11,933 nt of DNA, taken from Methanoregula sp. (GTDB taxonomy: Archaea > Halobacteriota > Methanomicrobia > Methanomicrobiales > Methanospirillaceae). The notes beneath the pieces were generated by a model. That model was not told the DNA's origin. It worked only from the letters and a program-made list of their open reading frames with translations, and made no database searches. The position numbers were made by a program, and so were the translations under genes. The stretch is from positions 1 to 11,933 of the forward strand of contig JAURZP010000260.1 of NCBI GenBank assembly GCA_030653335.1. Reading direction: 5' to 3'. Below are positions 6,575-11,933 of the stretch, one piece after another (the stretch's first letter is position 1; every line of letters begins with the position of its first letter).

Positions 6575-7693
6575 ATGAAATTGCGAAACCTGAGTCTTGG
6601 AATCGTGCTGTTTCTTATTATTGGAATCCAGTTTGCTGCCGGTGTCACGGTATTGAATCCTGTCATCAACCCGACAGGAGATCTCACCGCAGGAGCAAAT
6701 GTCAGTACTTCATTCAAGATCGATATGACGCCTTCGGGAAGCGATACGTTTCCGAAGACCAACACGCTTCAGATCTTTACGGATCTGAACAATGCGAAAT
6801 GGACTGTTACGATGATCAGGGATGGTGTTGAACATCCGGTGCAGCAGGAATTCGGGCGCAGTGTCTATCTCTCTGGCTGGATCCTCTCTTATCCGGCAGC
6901 TGTACAGGAATCACTAAGGATATCACTCGAAGGTACAGTGCCCTCGGTAACAAAATCAATGAACAAGACCATTATCCTTGTACAGGAACTTGACGGAAAC
7001 AACAAAGTGATACCCGCAACGATCGTCACCAACGAGCGGCTGATCGTCAATCCAACGGACATGACCCAGAATATCGCAGTGCGGGAAGCTGATCTGAGGA
7101 CTTACCGGATACATATTGACGCACGGGCCCAGATGGGAATCAACACCACTGGCGCAGAACAGAAGTATTCCGCTGCGCAGGCAGCCATCCAGTCTGCAAA
7201 AAATGCGGATTTTGCCACCGCTCAAGCCTCTCTCAATACGGCAAACGGCCTGATGGATGAAGGTGAGAAACTCCTTGACAAGGCATGGGCGGAAAATGAG
7301 ATAGCAAATGCACAGGTACCGATCACAAAGACCGTTGACCTTGTCACGTATTTCACAGTTAATAAGAGTATTACCAATGACCCGCGCCTTTCGATTGTCA
7401 TTGCCAAGAAGGAGAGTGCAGAGCAATATCTTTCATCAGCACGGGATCTTCACTACCTTGGCAACTATGCGTTCTCCCGGGTGAAAGCAAAAGAGGCGTT
7501 TGACAAAGGCAACGAGTCCTTAAATGATGCCATCAACTTCAAAATTGCCCTGACAAATACCGGTGGCGGTGGCAGCACTGGCCTGAGCTGGTTAAATACC
7601 ACAACCCTGATCATTGCCGGGGTAGTTGTTGTAATCATTGCAATCGCCGGGTATTTCCTCCTGCGAAAGAAAAACCGCTGGGATGAATATTAA
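6575..7693 (+). CDS. Exported, C-terminally membrane-anchored protein of unknown function
   Basis: 372 aa from ATG 6575. I prefer this to ATG 6569 because GGGAG sits 7 bases before it but only 1 base before the earlier ATG. Residues 1-22 are a signal peptide (MKLRNLS, a hydrophobic core, then FAAG). Up to about 165 there is a beta-rich region with a predicted Ig-like or greenhouse-type fold. About 180-325 is an Ala-rich helical region with TPR-like helix pairs (AAQAAIQSAKNADFATAQAS; AFSRVKAKEAFDKGNES). A GGGGS-type linker precedes a C-terminal TM helix (about 345-366) and a basic tail (RKKNRWDEY). The bulk should lie outside the cell, held by the C-terminal anchor. I recognise no catalytic motif. 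It has its own promoter and is followed by T-tracts, so it appears monocistronic; a cell-envelope role is inference. Confidence 0.85.
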   Translation: MKLRNLSLGIVLFLIIGIQFAAGVTVLNPVINPTGDLTAGANVSTSFKIDMTPSGSDTFPKTNTLQIFTDLNNAKWTVTMIRDGVEHPVQQEFGRSVYLSGWILSYPAAVQESLRISLEGTVPSVTKSMNKTIILVQELDGNNKVIPATIVTNERLIVNPTDMTQNIAVREADLRTYRIHIDARAQMGINTTGAEQKYSAAQAAIQSAKNADFATAQASLNTANGLMDEGEKLLDKAWAENEIANAQVPITKTVDLVTYFTVNKSITNDPRLSIVIAKKESAEQYLSSARDLHYLGNYAFSRVKAKEAFDKGNESLNDAINFKIALTNTGGGGSTGLSWLNTTTLIIAGVVVVIIAIAGYFLLRKKNRWDEY

Positions 7694-7740
7694 ACACTTT
7701 TTTTAAAACTCTGGAAAAATTTTCGTTTGGTTTTTTATTG
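7694..7740 (+). terminator. Multiple T-tract terminator after the exported protein gene
   Basis: T7 at 7698-7704 and T6 at 7731-7736 follow the TAA stop, with further T-rich DNA to about 7795. No strong GC hairpin is present, which fits archaeal termination. Confidence 0.5.
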
Positions 7741-7821
7741 AACCACAATCAATGGAAAAGTTTTAGATATCCCCGTCTGGTTTTTATAAAAAATTTCACT
7801 TTCGCCCCGCCCGCTATGGGA

Positions 7822-7830
7822 TTTATAATT
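7822..7830 (+). promoter_or_regulatory. TATA box of the candidate small RNA, inside a near-palindrome
   Basis: TTTATAATT lies within ATGGGATT-TAT-AATTCCAT (7816-7834), a dyad with one mismatch. Archaeal spacing of about 25-27 bases puts transcription start near 7851, exactly where the folded region begins. The dyad over the TATA box could also be a repressor site. Confidence 0.5.
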
Positions 7831-7850
7831 CCATTGTATCAATCAGAATA

Positions 7851-7988
7851 GTGGGAAGGATAAAACCCCCCTAACAATGAGCCCGATGCAAGAAACGGCT
7901 CGCACTTCCCAACCTCTCAAAACCTCAGAAGAACCTCTCTCCAATACACGGAGATAGATACCCCCTCTCTCTTTTCTTTTGTTTTTGT
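7851..7988 (+). ncRNA. Candidate small RNA (or structured leader) with repeated anti-SD-like CCUC motifs
   Basis: Downstream of the TATA box at 7822, a nested structure is visible. TGGGAAG (7852-7858) pairs with CTTCCCA (7905-7911), enclosing GAGCC (7879-7883) paired with GGCTC (7897-7901). A single-stranded-looking stretch then carries AACCTC three times (7911, 7921, 7932). A small hairpin follows, TCTCC (7938-7942) with GGAGA (7950-7954), and then a C/T tract ending in T runs (7971-7986). C6 (7866-7871) and C5 (7961-7965) are also present. CCUC resembles the 16S rRNA anti-Shine-Dalgarno core, so base-pairing with ribosome-binding sites is a plausible inference. I match it to no known riboswitch. 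A 26-codon reading frame (7877-7957) runs through it, so a microprotein mRNA is an alternative. The downstream gene appears to have its own promoter. Confidence 0.45.
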
Positions 7989-8016
7989 CCGGGTGTGCAG
8001 GCAACGTCACACAATC

Positions 8017-8029
8017 ATAATATATTTTT
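8017..8029 (+). promoter_or_regulatory. TATA box of the antiporter operon; predicts a leaderless mRNA
   Basis: TAATATATTTTT lies only 15-27 bases before ATG 8044, and no Shine-Dalgarno motif lies between them. Archaeal spacing places transcription start at or within a few bases of the ATG, so the mRNA is probably leaderless. A 5-bp inverted repeat, GTGTG (7993-7997) / CACAC (8008-8012), sits just upstream and may be an operator or the end of the preceding transcript. Confidence 0.55.
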
Positions 8030-8043
8030 AGAACGTTTGTCTT

Positions 8044-8538
8044 ATGTCTGCTATGACTCTTCGTTCCTTAAATCTTCCCGGTGTTGGAACCAAATACGAA
8101 TTCGAGACTGATAAGGGCGACACGGTCGCCATATTTTTCACAAAAACCGGCATTATCCAGATGTACACCCTGCAGAAAGGCTGCAAGACTCCCAGCGCGG
8201 CCGAGATGTCACCGGTCGAGGCACGGAGGCTTGGAAATATCTTAACCGGTGCGATCATTGAAGCCGATCAGGAGAGTGTTGAGATCGCCTTCTCAGCGCT
8301 TGCCGATTTACGGATCACCATCCACACGTTCTTTGTCACACCCGCAGTTGTTGGAAAGACCATTGAAGAACTCCAGATCCGGGCAAAGACCGGTACAACC
8401 GTGATCGCGGTCTGCCGGCATGACCGGAATATCATCAACCCGCCACCGACATTTGCATTTGAAAAAGGTGATGCGGCACTGGTCATTGGGGAGAGTGACC
8501 AGATCAAAACGTTCGAGCGGGAAATTATGGTGAATTAA
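8044..8538 (+). CDS. KhtT-like regulatory subunit of a cation/proton antiporter (TrkA-C domain)
   Basis: 164 aa, soluble. The N-terminal part (about 1-75: LPGVGTKYEFETDKGD, IIQMYTLQKG) matches the small N-terminal domain of Bacillus KhtT/AmhM. Residues about 80-162 are a TrkA-C/RCK-C domain with GKTIEELQIRAKTGTTVIAV and the terminal FEKGDAALVIG. KhtT gates the KhtU K+/H+ antiporter, and in Bacillus it binds c-di-AMP; ligand binding here is inferred from family knowledge only. The stop overlaps the next start by one base (TAATG), so the two subunits are translationally coupled, as in khtTU. ATG 8044 fits a leaderless message; ATG 8053 is an alternative. Substrate (K+, Na+ or NH4+) cannot be read from sequence. 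Confidence 0.88.
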   Translation: MSAMTLRSLNLPGVGTKYEFETDKGDTVAIFFTKTGIIQMYTLQKGCKTPSAAEMSPVEARRLGNILTGAIIEADQESVEIAFSALADLRITIHTFFVTPAVVGKTIEELQIRAKTGTTVIAVCRHDRNIINPPPTFAFEKGDAALVIGESDQIKTFEREIMVN

Positions 8539-9671
8539 TGGAAGGCTTCATCATCGCACTCTTTGTCTGCATGGTGCTTGCGCTTATTTCCAAATATCTG
8601 TCCATTCCTGCCATCCCGTTCTATATCCTTGCAGGAGTCATCCTGGGAAAAGCCGGGCTCGGCGTTGTACACTCTGATGAGATCAGCCGTTTCTTTTCGG
8701 AGATGGGACTGCTTTTTCTGTTATTCTTCATGGGCCTTGAGCTGAAGCTGGAGCGGATTATTGCCAATCCCTCAAAAGTGCTCAAGGGCGGGTTTATTGG
8801 CCTGACCATCGATATGGGTATCGGGTTTATCGCCGCCTACCTTCTCGGTTTCTCGCTGATGGAATCGTTCATCGTGGGTGCAGCATTCTACATCACCAGC
8901 ACTGCGATCGTTATCACCTCGTTAATCGAGAACCGGAAACTGATGTTCAAGGAGACCGAGACGATCATCTGGGTGACGATTTTTGAAGATATCGTCCTGA
9001 TAGTTATCCTTGCCCTGCTGTCGGCAAGCGACCAGAACCTCCTGTTCTTCTTTGCCAAGATAGCACTGGCCCTTGTCTTTATGTATGGCATCTCCTATTA
9101 CGGCAAGGAGTTTCTCGTATCCATTCTTGATCGCGATGACGAACTCCCCATCCTTTTCACGTTTGCCGCGGTACTTACCACGGCATCTTTTGCCCTGTTC
9201 CTGGGAATCCCGGAGACCCTGATGGTAATCGCCTTGGGCGCTGCTCTGGCAACCACGGATCCCGACGCGTTCGAACAGCATGCCCGGCCGTTCAAGGATG
9301 TCTTTTTGGTATTGTTTTTTGTCTTCTTCGGGATCACAATTGACTTCTCGGGAGGAATAAACTGGTTCATCATTGCAGTCATCTGCTCCCTGGCAATCGT
9401 GAGCAAGTTGATCTCCGGGATGATAATCGGTCTCACCATCCACGGTTCTGCCCTTTCGGGCCTGGAAATATGGTCAAATACCATCAGCAGGGGTGAATTC
9501 TCGATAGCACTTGCTGTCCTCTACGGGTCGCCGGTCATAGCAACTACCATAGCTGCGCTGGTCATTGTAACCTCCATCGTTGGCTCGTTCACGGCAAAAT
9601 ACAGTACCTGGTTGCGAAGGGGGATCGTATCCCGCAGCCGGAAAAAAGCCCTCATGCACCGACCCCATTGA
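8538..9671 (+). CDS. CPA2-family cation/proton antiporter, KhtU/KefB-like membrane subunit
   Basis: 377 aa, about 11-12 hydrophobic segments over the whole length and no C-terminal TrkA-N domain. This is the short KhtU/AmhT type that depends on a separate regulatory subunit. Family landmarks are FFMGLELKLERI (about 62-74), STAIVITSLIENRKL (about 120-134), a FEDIVLIVILALL helix (about 147-159), an AFEQHARPFKDVFLVLFFVF segment (about 244-263), and SRGEFSIALA (about 314-323). It would exchange K+ or Na+ for H+ across the cytoplasmic membrane, controlled by the upstream KhtT-like protein. The start is set by the TAATG overlap. The gene is complete and convergent with the ribL gene, with about 210 bases between them. 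Confidence 0.9.
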   Translation: MEGFIIALFVCMVLALISKYLSIPAIPFYILAGVILGKAGLGVVHSDEISRFFSEMGLLFLLFFMGLELKLERIIANPSKVLKGGFIGLTIDMGIGFIAAYLLGFSLMESFIVGAAFYITSTAIVITSLIENRKLMFKETETIIWVTIFEDIVLIVILALLSASDQNLLFFFAKIALALVFMYGISYYGKEFLVSILDRDDELPILFTFAAVLTTASFALFLGIPETLMVIALGAALATTDPDAFEQHARPFKDVFLVLFFVFFGITIDFSGGINWFIIAVICSLAIVSKLISGMIIGLTIHGSALSGLEIWSNTISRGEFSIALAVLYGSPVIATTIAALVIVTSIVGSFTAKYSTWLRRGIVSRSRKKALMHRPH

Positions 9672-9883
9672 CCAGCAACGGTTGTTCGAACGGCACGAGT
9701 CCGGTGGAATGAATGTGGGAGTGAACAATTTACCGGGCATACAGGGCATTGTTTCCTGTATCCACCAGCCCAACCTTTACCATTTCCAAATACGCTACCC
9801 GCGTTTTCACATCCGGCTGCACGATATCACTTTATCGGCTTGTGAATCAGGTAACTCCGGGTAAAAACAATAATGACCAGAGT

Positions 9884-10345
9884 TCAGTGATTGCGTGATT
9901 TCAATCCTGATCCGTGAGGCTCTCCCCGTTTCGCCACGATTTCCTGTACTACTCGTCTTGAACTGCAGAGTTCGCTGTCCGCATATTTTCCTATGCGCAC
10001 GATCTCTGGTGTGAGGTTCCGGGCAGCAAGCTGCAACCGGAGTTTTTCCTCGTCAAAAAGCTGGTTGAATCCTATTGTGATCACTGCCGGGCAAATCTCT
10101 TCAATCGGGCGGAACATATCTGTTTTGTCTCCGAGAATTGCATGGTCTACCGGGCGAAGTGATGCGATCATTGCAAGCCTCTGTTCTTCCGGAATGATCG
10201 GGCGGGGCTTGTGTTTCACGTTCATGTCGCGGGCTACGATCACAAAGAGTTCATCCCCGAGTTTTTTGGACTCTTCAAGATAGTAGAGATGCCCCGGGTG
10301 CAGAAGATCAAACGTGCCAGTGGCAACCACCCTGCGGATGCTCAT
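9884..10345 (-). CDS. ribL: FAD synthetase, archaeal RibL type
   Basis: 153 aa. RibL adenylylates FMN to FAD, the last step of flavin cofactor synthesis in archaea lacking a bacterial RibF. The nucleotidyltransferase signature GTFDLLHPGH is at residues 10-19, and the second motif, the ISSRR-like CSSRRVVQEI, is near 128-137. Between them is the IIPEEQRLAMIASLRPVD region typical of the cytidylyltransferase-like fold. Length agrees with known RibL (about 150 aa). I start at ATG 10345 (MSIRR) rather than 10366 because GAGGTGAT lies just before it and ATGA overlaps the stop of the upstream JAMM gene, a translational-coupling arrangement. Glycerol-3-phosphate cytidylyltransferase is the main alternative for this fold; the archaeal context favours RibL. 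Confidence 0.88.
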   Translation of the reverse strand: MSIRRVVATGTFDLLHPGHLYYLEESKKLGDELFVIVARDMNVKHKPRPIIPEEQRLAMIASLRPVDHAILGDKTDMFRPIEEICPAVITIGFNQLFDEEKLRLQLAARNLTPEIVRIGKYADSELCSSRRVVQEIVAKRGEPHGSGLKSRNH

Positions 10346-10713
10346 GCGATCACCTCGATTTTGCACGGTTCCCCGTCAGCGCTGAAGCACTGCCAGTCGC
10401 CCGTGCGGTAAGGGTAGCCGATGATCAGGTGGAACCGCCCGGCCCGGGGAAAGAAATTTACATCAGCATCTGATGGGCGAAGCACACCGTTCGGGTGACT
10501 GTGAGCGCTGCCGGCGAGGTGGGTATCAAGGGGCATCATATCAAAGAAGACCGAGGCTGAGTTTTCTCCGGTGATGGTGCCGGGAACCATGTTCAGCTCA
10601 GCGATCACTCCGTCTCGTTCTATCAGAAGGGCTACGAACTCGTTGGGGTGACTGTCCCTTCCAAGTTCAAGGAGCAGCCTGAGAAGTTCCTGTTTGATTC
10701 CGCGGATGTTCAT
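10342..10713 (-). CDS. JAMM/MPN+ (Mov34/Jab1) metalloprotease-like protein
   Basis: 123 aa from ATG 10713. The complete JAMM zinc signature is present: E25 in the PNEF segment, H71-S-H73-P, six residues, S81-x-x-D84. It should be an active MPN+ metallopeptidase. Archaeal relatives (for example Haloferax JAMM1) remove ubiquitin-like SAMP modifiers; that role is inferred. ATG 10713 is preceded by AAGG about 7 bases upstream. A start 20 codons earlier (10773) would add an unmatched Cys-containing extension and run into the T-rich terminator of the preceding gene, so I reject it. The last codon overlaps the ribL start as ATGA, so the two proteins are made together. I see no obvious metabolic link between a desampylase and FAD synthesis. 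Confidence 0.88.
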   Translation of the reverse strand: MNIRGIKQELLRLLLELGRDSHPNEFVALLIERDGVIAELNMVPGTITGENSASVFFDMMPLDTHLAGSAHSHPNGVLRPSDADVNFFPRAGRFHLIIGYPYRTGDWQCFSADGEPCKIEVIA

Positions 10714-10771
10714 GGTTGATGCCTTGCACCCTTGCACGGGCGTTGTACCGATCATATGCGTGCTGCTGGTC

Positions 10772-10800
10772 AAAAAAAGGCTCGTAGAAAAAAGAAAAAT
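10772..10800 (-). terminator. T-tract terminator after the acetolactate decarboxylase gene
   Basis: On the minus strand, T-rich runs (TTTTTCTTTTTTC, then T7 at 10778-10772) lie within 35 bases after the stop at 10805. This separates the parvulin/decarboxylase unit from the JAMM-ribL unit. Confidence 0.5.
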
Positions 10801-10804
10801 GGAT

Positions 10805-11623
10805 TTAAGATTCGACCTTTGCGAGCTCCTGACTCAGGTCCTGCGAGAGATCGACTCCGGTAAATGCACCGCTGGTAGGGAGCGGCATGGCAAATGCCGG
10901 TGTGATGTCATATTCCACGGTTGTGTTTGCCGGTACAGTGAAATCCAGGATATGACCCCCGGTGAGCCGGTCGTCGCTGATGAAATGCAGGTGGTAACCC
11001 GCGACATTGAGTCCTTTGAAAAACGCCGGCGTGTAGAATCCGACTACGGTGCCTGTGGTATCAGCATAGGTGTACACCGACTGGTTCTTTGCGGCCTCCG
11101 TAAGCGTGGGGTAGGGTTTCTGCTGCGCAGGGATTGCCCGCACCTTCATCTGGGGGAATGTGCCCTTCATCCGCACTGCGTAGATCATATTCTGCGAGGG
11201 TAATCGACCGTTCATTTCCTGGGAAAACACGGAAAAGTTCATAGGCCGGTTAACTGTTTCAGTGATGTCGCGTTCAAACCAGGTGACCGTTGCAAACGGC
11301 GTGGTGGCGGTGTCACTGACCGCATACACCCTGCCGTCAGCCTTTACCTGGTACACCTTGCCGTCAATCACGATCATCTCACCTTCAAGGTCTTTGAATG
11401 TACCTATACCAAAGTTCCCGTGTTTCCTGAGCTCCCCGACCGGTTGCACGCCATCAAATACTCCCTGCATCAGGGCGTCGATGGTCGAGACCTGGTAGAG
11501 TATCTCGCGATCTGTAGGTACTGCAGAAGCAGTCGGAATTTTGGTAAACGTAGTATAGGCCGCTGCACTGCAGAAGACGAGTACTACCGCAAGGCCGATG
11601 CCAAGGAAAAATTTTAGGTCCAT
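10805..11623 (-). CDS. budA: Alpha-acetolactate decarboxylase with N-terminal membrane anchor or signal
   Basis: 272 aa. It converts 2-acetolactate to acetoin and CO2. The family core runs from about residue 42: YQVSTIDALMQGVFDG, GELRKHGNFGIGTF (E64), IDGKVYQV, YAVRMKG (R151), and the zinc site H211-x-H213 and H224 in GYHLHF...GGH. These match the three His ligands and the catalytic Glu/Arg described for Bacillus enzymes. Ahead of the core is a hydrophobic segment (about residues 5-22) then a Thr/Ala/Pro spacer, so the enzyme is probably exported or membrane-anchored. A Cys at 18 is not in a good lipobox. The gene follows the parvulin gene by 18 bases on the same strand with no obvious Shine-Dalgarno site. 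Export is odd because acetolactate is a cytoplasmic intermediate. Confidence 0.9.
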   Translation of the reverse strand: MDLKFFLGIGLAVVLVFCSAAAYTTFTKIPTASAVPTDREILYQVSTIDALMQGVFDGVQPVGELRKHGNFGIGTFKDLEGEMIVIDGKVYQVKADGRVYAVSDTATTPFATVTWFERDITETVNRPMNFSVFSQEMNGRLPSQNMIYAVRMKGTFPQMKVRAIPAQQKPYPTLTEAAKNQSVYTYADTTGTVVGFYTPAFFKGLNVAGYHLHFISDDRLTGGHILDFTVPANTTVEYDITPAFAMPLPTSGAFTGVDLSQDLSQELAKVES

Positions 11624-11641
11624 GACTATATGTCCGGAAAA

Positions 11642-11923
11642 TTATTTCTTGCCGGTTACTTTGATGACGTGGTAGCCGAACTGGGTCTTGACCGGGCCGA
11701 CAACCTTGCCGACTTCTTCGGTAAAAGCGATCTGCTCAAACTCGGGCACCATCTGGCCCTTGCCGAACCAGCCGAGATCTCCCCCGTTCTTTCCTGAAGG
11801 GCAGGATGAGAACCGCTTTGCAACAGCAGCGAAATCTTCACCGTCGGCGAGTCGTTTCATGATCTTGTTTGCTTCGTCTTCGGTCTTTACAAGGATGTGG
11901 GATGCACGTGCCTGTGGTGCCAT
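11642..11923 (-). CDS. Parvulin-type peptidyl-prolyl cis/trans isomerase, single domain
   Basis: 93 aa, complete. It is a stand-alone rotamase domain of the PpiC/Pin type with no signal peptide, so cytoplasmic. Recognisable landmarks are ASHILVK (H9), the active-site segment SSCPSGKNGGDLGWFGKG (C41), VPEFEQIAF and the terminal FGYHVIKV (H85). It belongs with the small archaeal and bacterial parvulins that catalyse prolyl isomerisation during protein folding. It is the first gene of a probable two-gene unit with the acetolactate decarboxylase (18-base gap). Its promoter and ribosome-binding site lie beyond the right edge, since only 10 bases precede the ATG. Confidence 0.93.
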   Translation of the reverse strand: MAPQARASHILVKTEDEANKIMKRLADGEDFAAVAKRFSSCPSGKNGGDLGWFGKGQMVPEFEQIAFTEEVGKVVGPVKTQFGYHVIKVTGKK

Positions 11924-11933
11924 ACTTAGAAAT

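Noticed and set aside
7852..7911. Known riboswitch class (fluoride, c-di-GMP, Na+, Mg2+) upstream of an ion-transport operon
   Set aside because: I compared the visible stems and loops with the motifs I remember for these classes and none match. The element also appears to end before an independent promoter.
9672..9883. Possible gene or gene remnant between the antiporter and ribL
   Set aside because: The open frames here give no recognisable protein and lack ribosome-binding sites. Only a 5-bp hairpin (9822-9826 with 9833-9837) and a short T5 on the minus strand near 9866 are visible. It is probably a convergent 3' intergenic region.
10714..10773. N-terminal extension of the JAMM protein from ATG 10773
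   Set aside because: The 20 extra residues do not resemble the family, and the upstream start lies next to the terminator of the preceding gene; ATG 10713 has a nearby purine-rich site.

Overview
The window looks like a piece of chromosome from a methanogenic euryarchaeon, most likely of the Methanomicrobiales (Methanoregula-like). This is an inference from archaeal TATA-type promoters, Shine-Dalgarno sites of the GGAGG/GGTG type, T-tract terminators, and typical archaeal genes (RibL-type FAD synthetase, a stand-alone JAMM protease, a short cytoplasmic parvulin). No transposon, phage gene, CRISPR array, tRNA or rRNA is visible.

Layout. 1-792: C-terminal part of a CorA-family Mg2+/Co2+ transporter, cut by the left edge. 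936-1574: a zinc-ribbon / one-TM / PPC-domain protein. 1704-4240 (minus strand): a 471-aa coiled-coil protein I do not recognise, a 166-aa helical protein, and a zinc-ribbon TM2-like membrane protein. 4413-6404 (plus): a large SPFH (band 7) protein with two N-terminal zinc ribbons and one C-terminal zinc ribbon, divergent from the minus-strand set. 6575-7693: an exported, C-terminally anchored protein of unknown function. 7694-8043: a 350-base gap with a candidate small RNA. 8044-9671: a KhtT/KhtU-like cation/proton antiporter pair. 9884-10713 (minus): FAD synthetase and JAMM metalloprotease with an ATGA overlap. 10805-11923 (minus): parvulin followed by a membrane-anchored acetolactate decarboxylase.

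How the genes may work together. The SPFH protein, the zinc-ribbon TM2 protein and the two helical/coiled-coil proteins resemble in content the bacterial SPFH/zinc-ribbon envelope-stress modules such as Bacillus YdjFGHI. No PspA is recognisable here, so this is an inference. With CorA and the KhtTU-like antiporter on either side, the window leans toward envelope and ion homeostasis.

Two signals stand out. First, the zinc-ribbon genes at 936 (+) and 4240 (-) share a 75-base 5' block (70/75 identical by eye). In both, the zinc-ribbon frame has no ATG, GTG or TTG between an in-frame TGA and the first cysteine codon. An ATC sits where the start should be, which suggests non-canonical initiation or a +1 frameshift. 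Second, 7851 to about 7988 looks like an independent small transcript with its own TATA box, a nested hairpin, three AACCTC motifs resembling the anti-Shine-Dalgarno sequence, a terminal hairpin and a T-rich end. The antiporter operon after it seems to have its own leaderless promoter.
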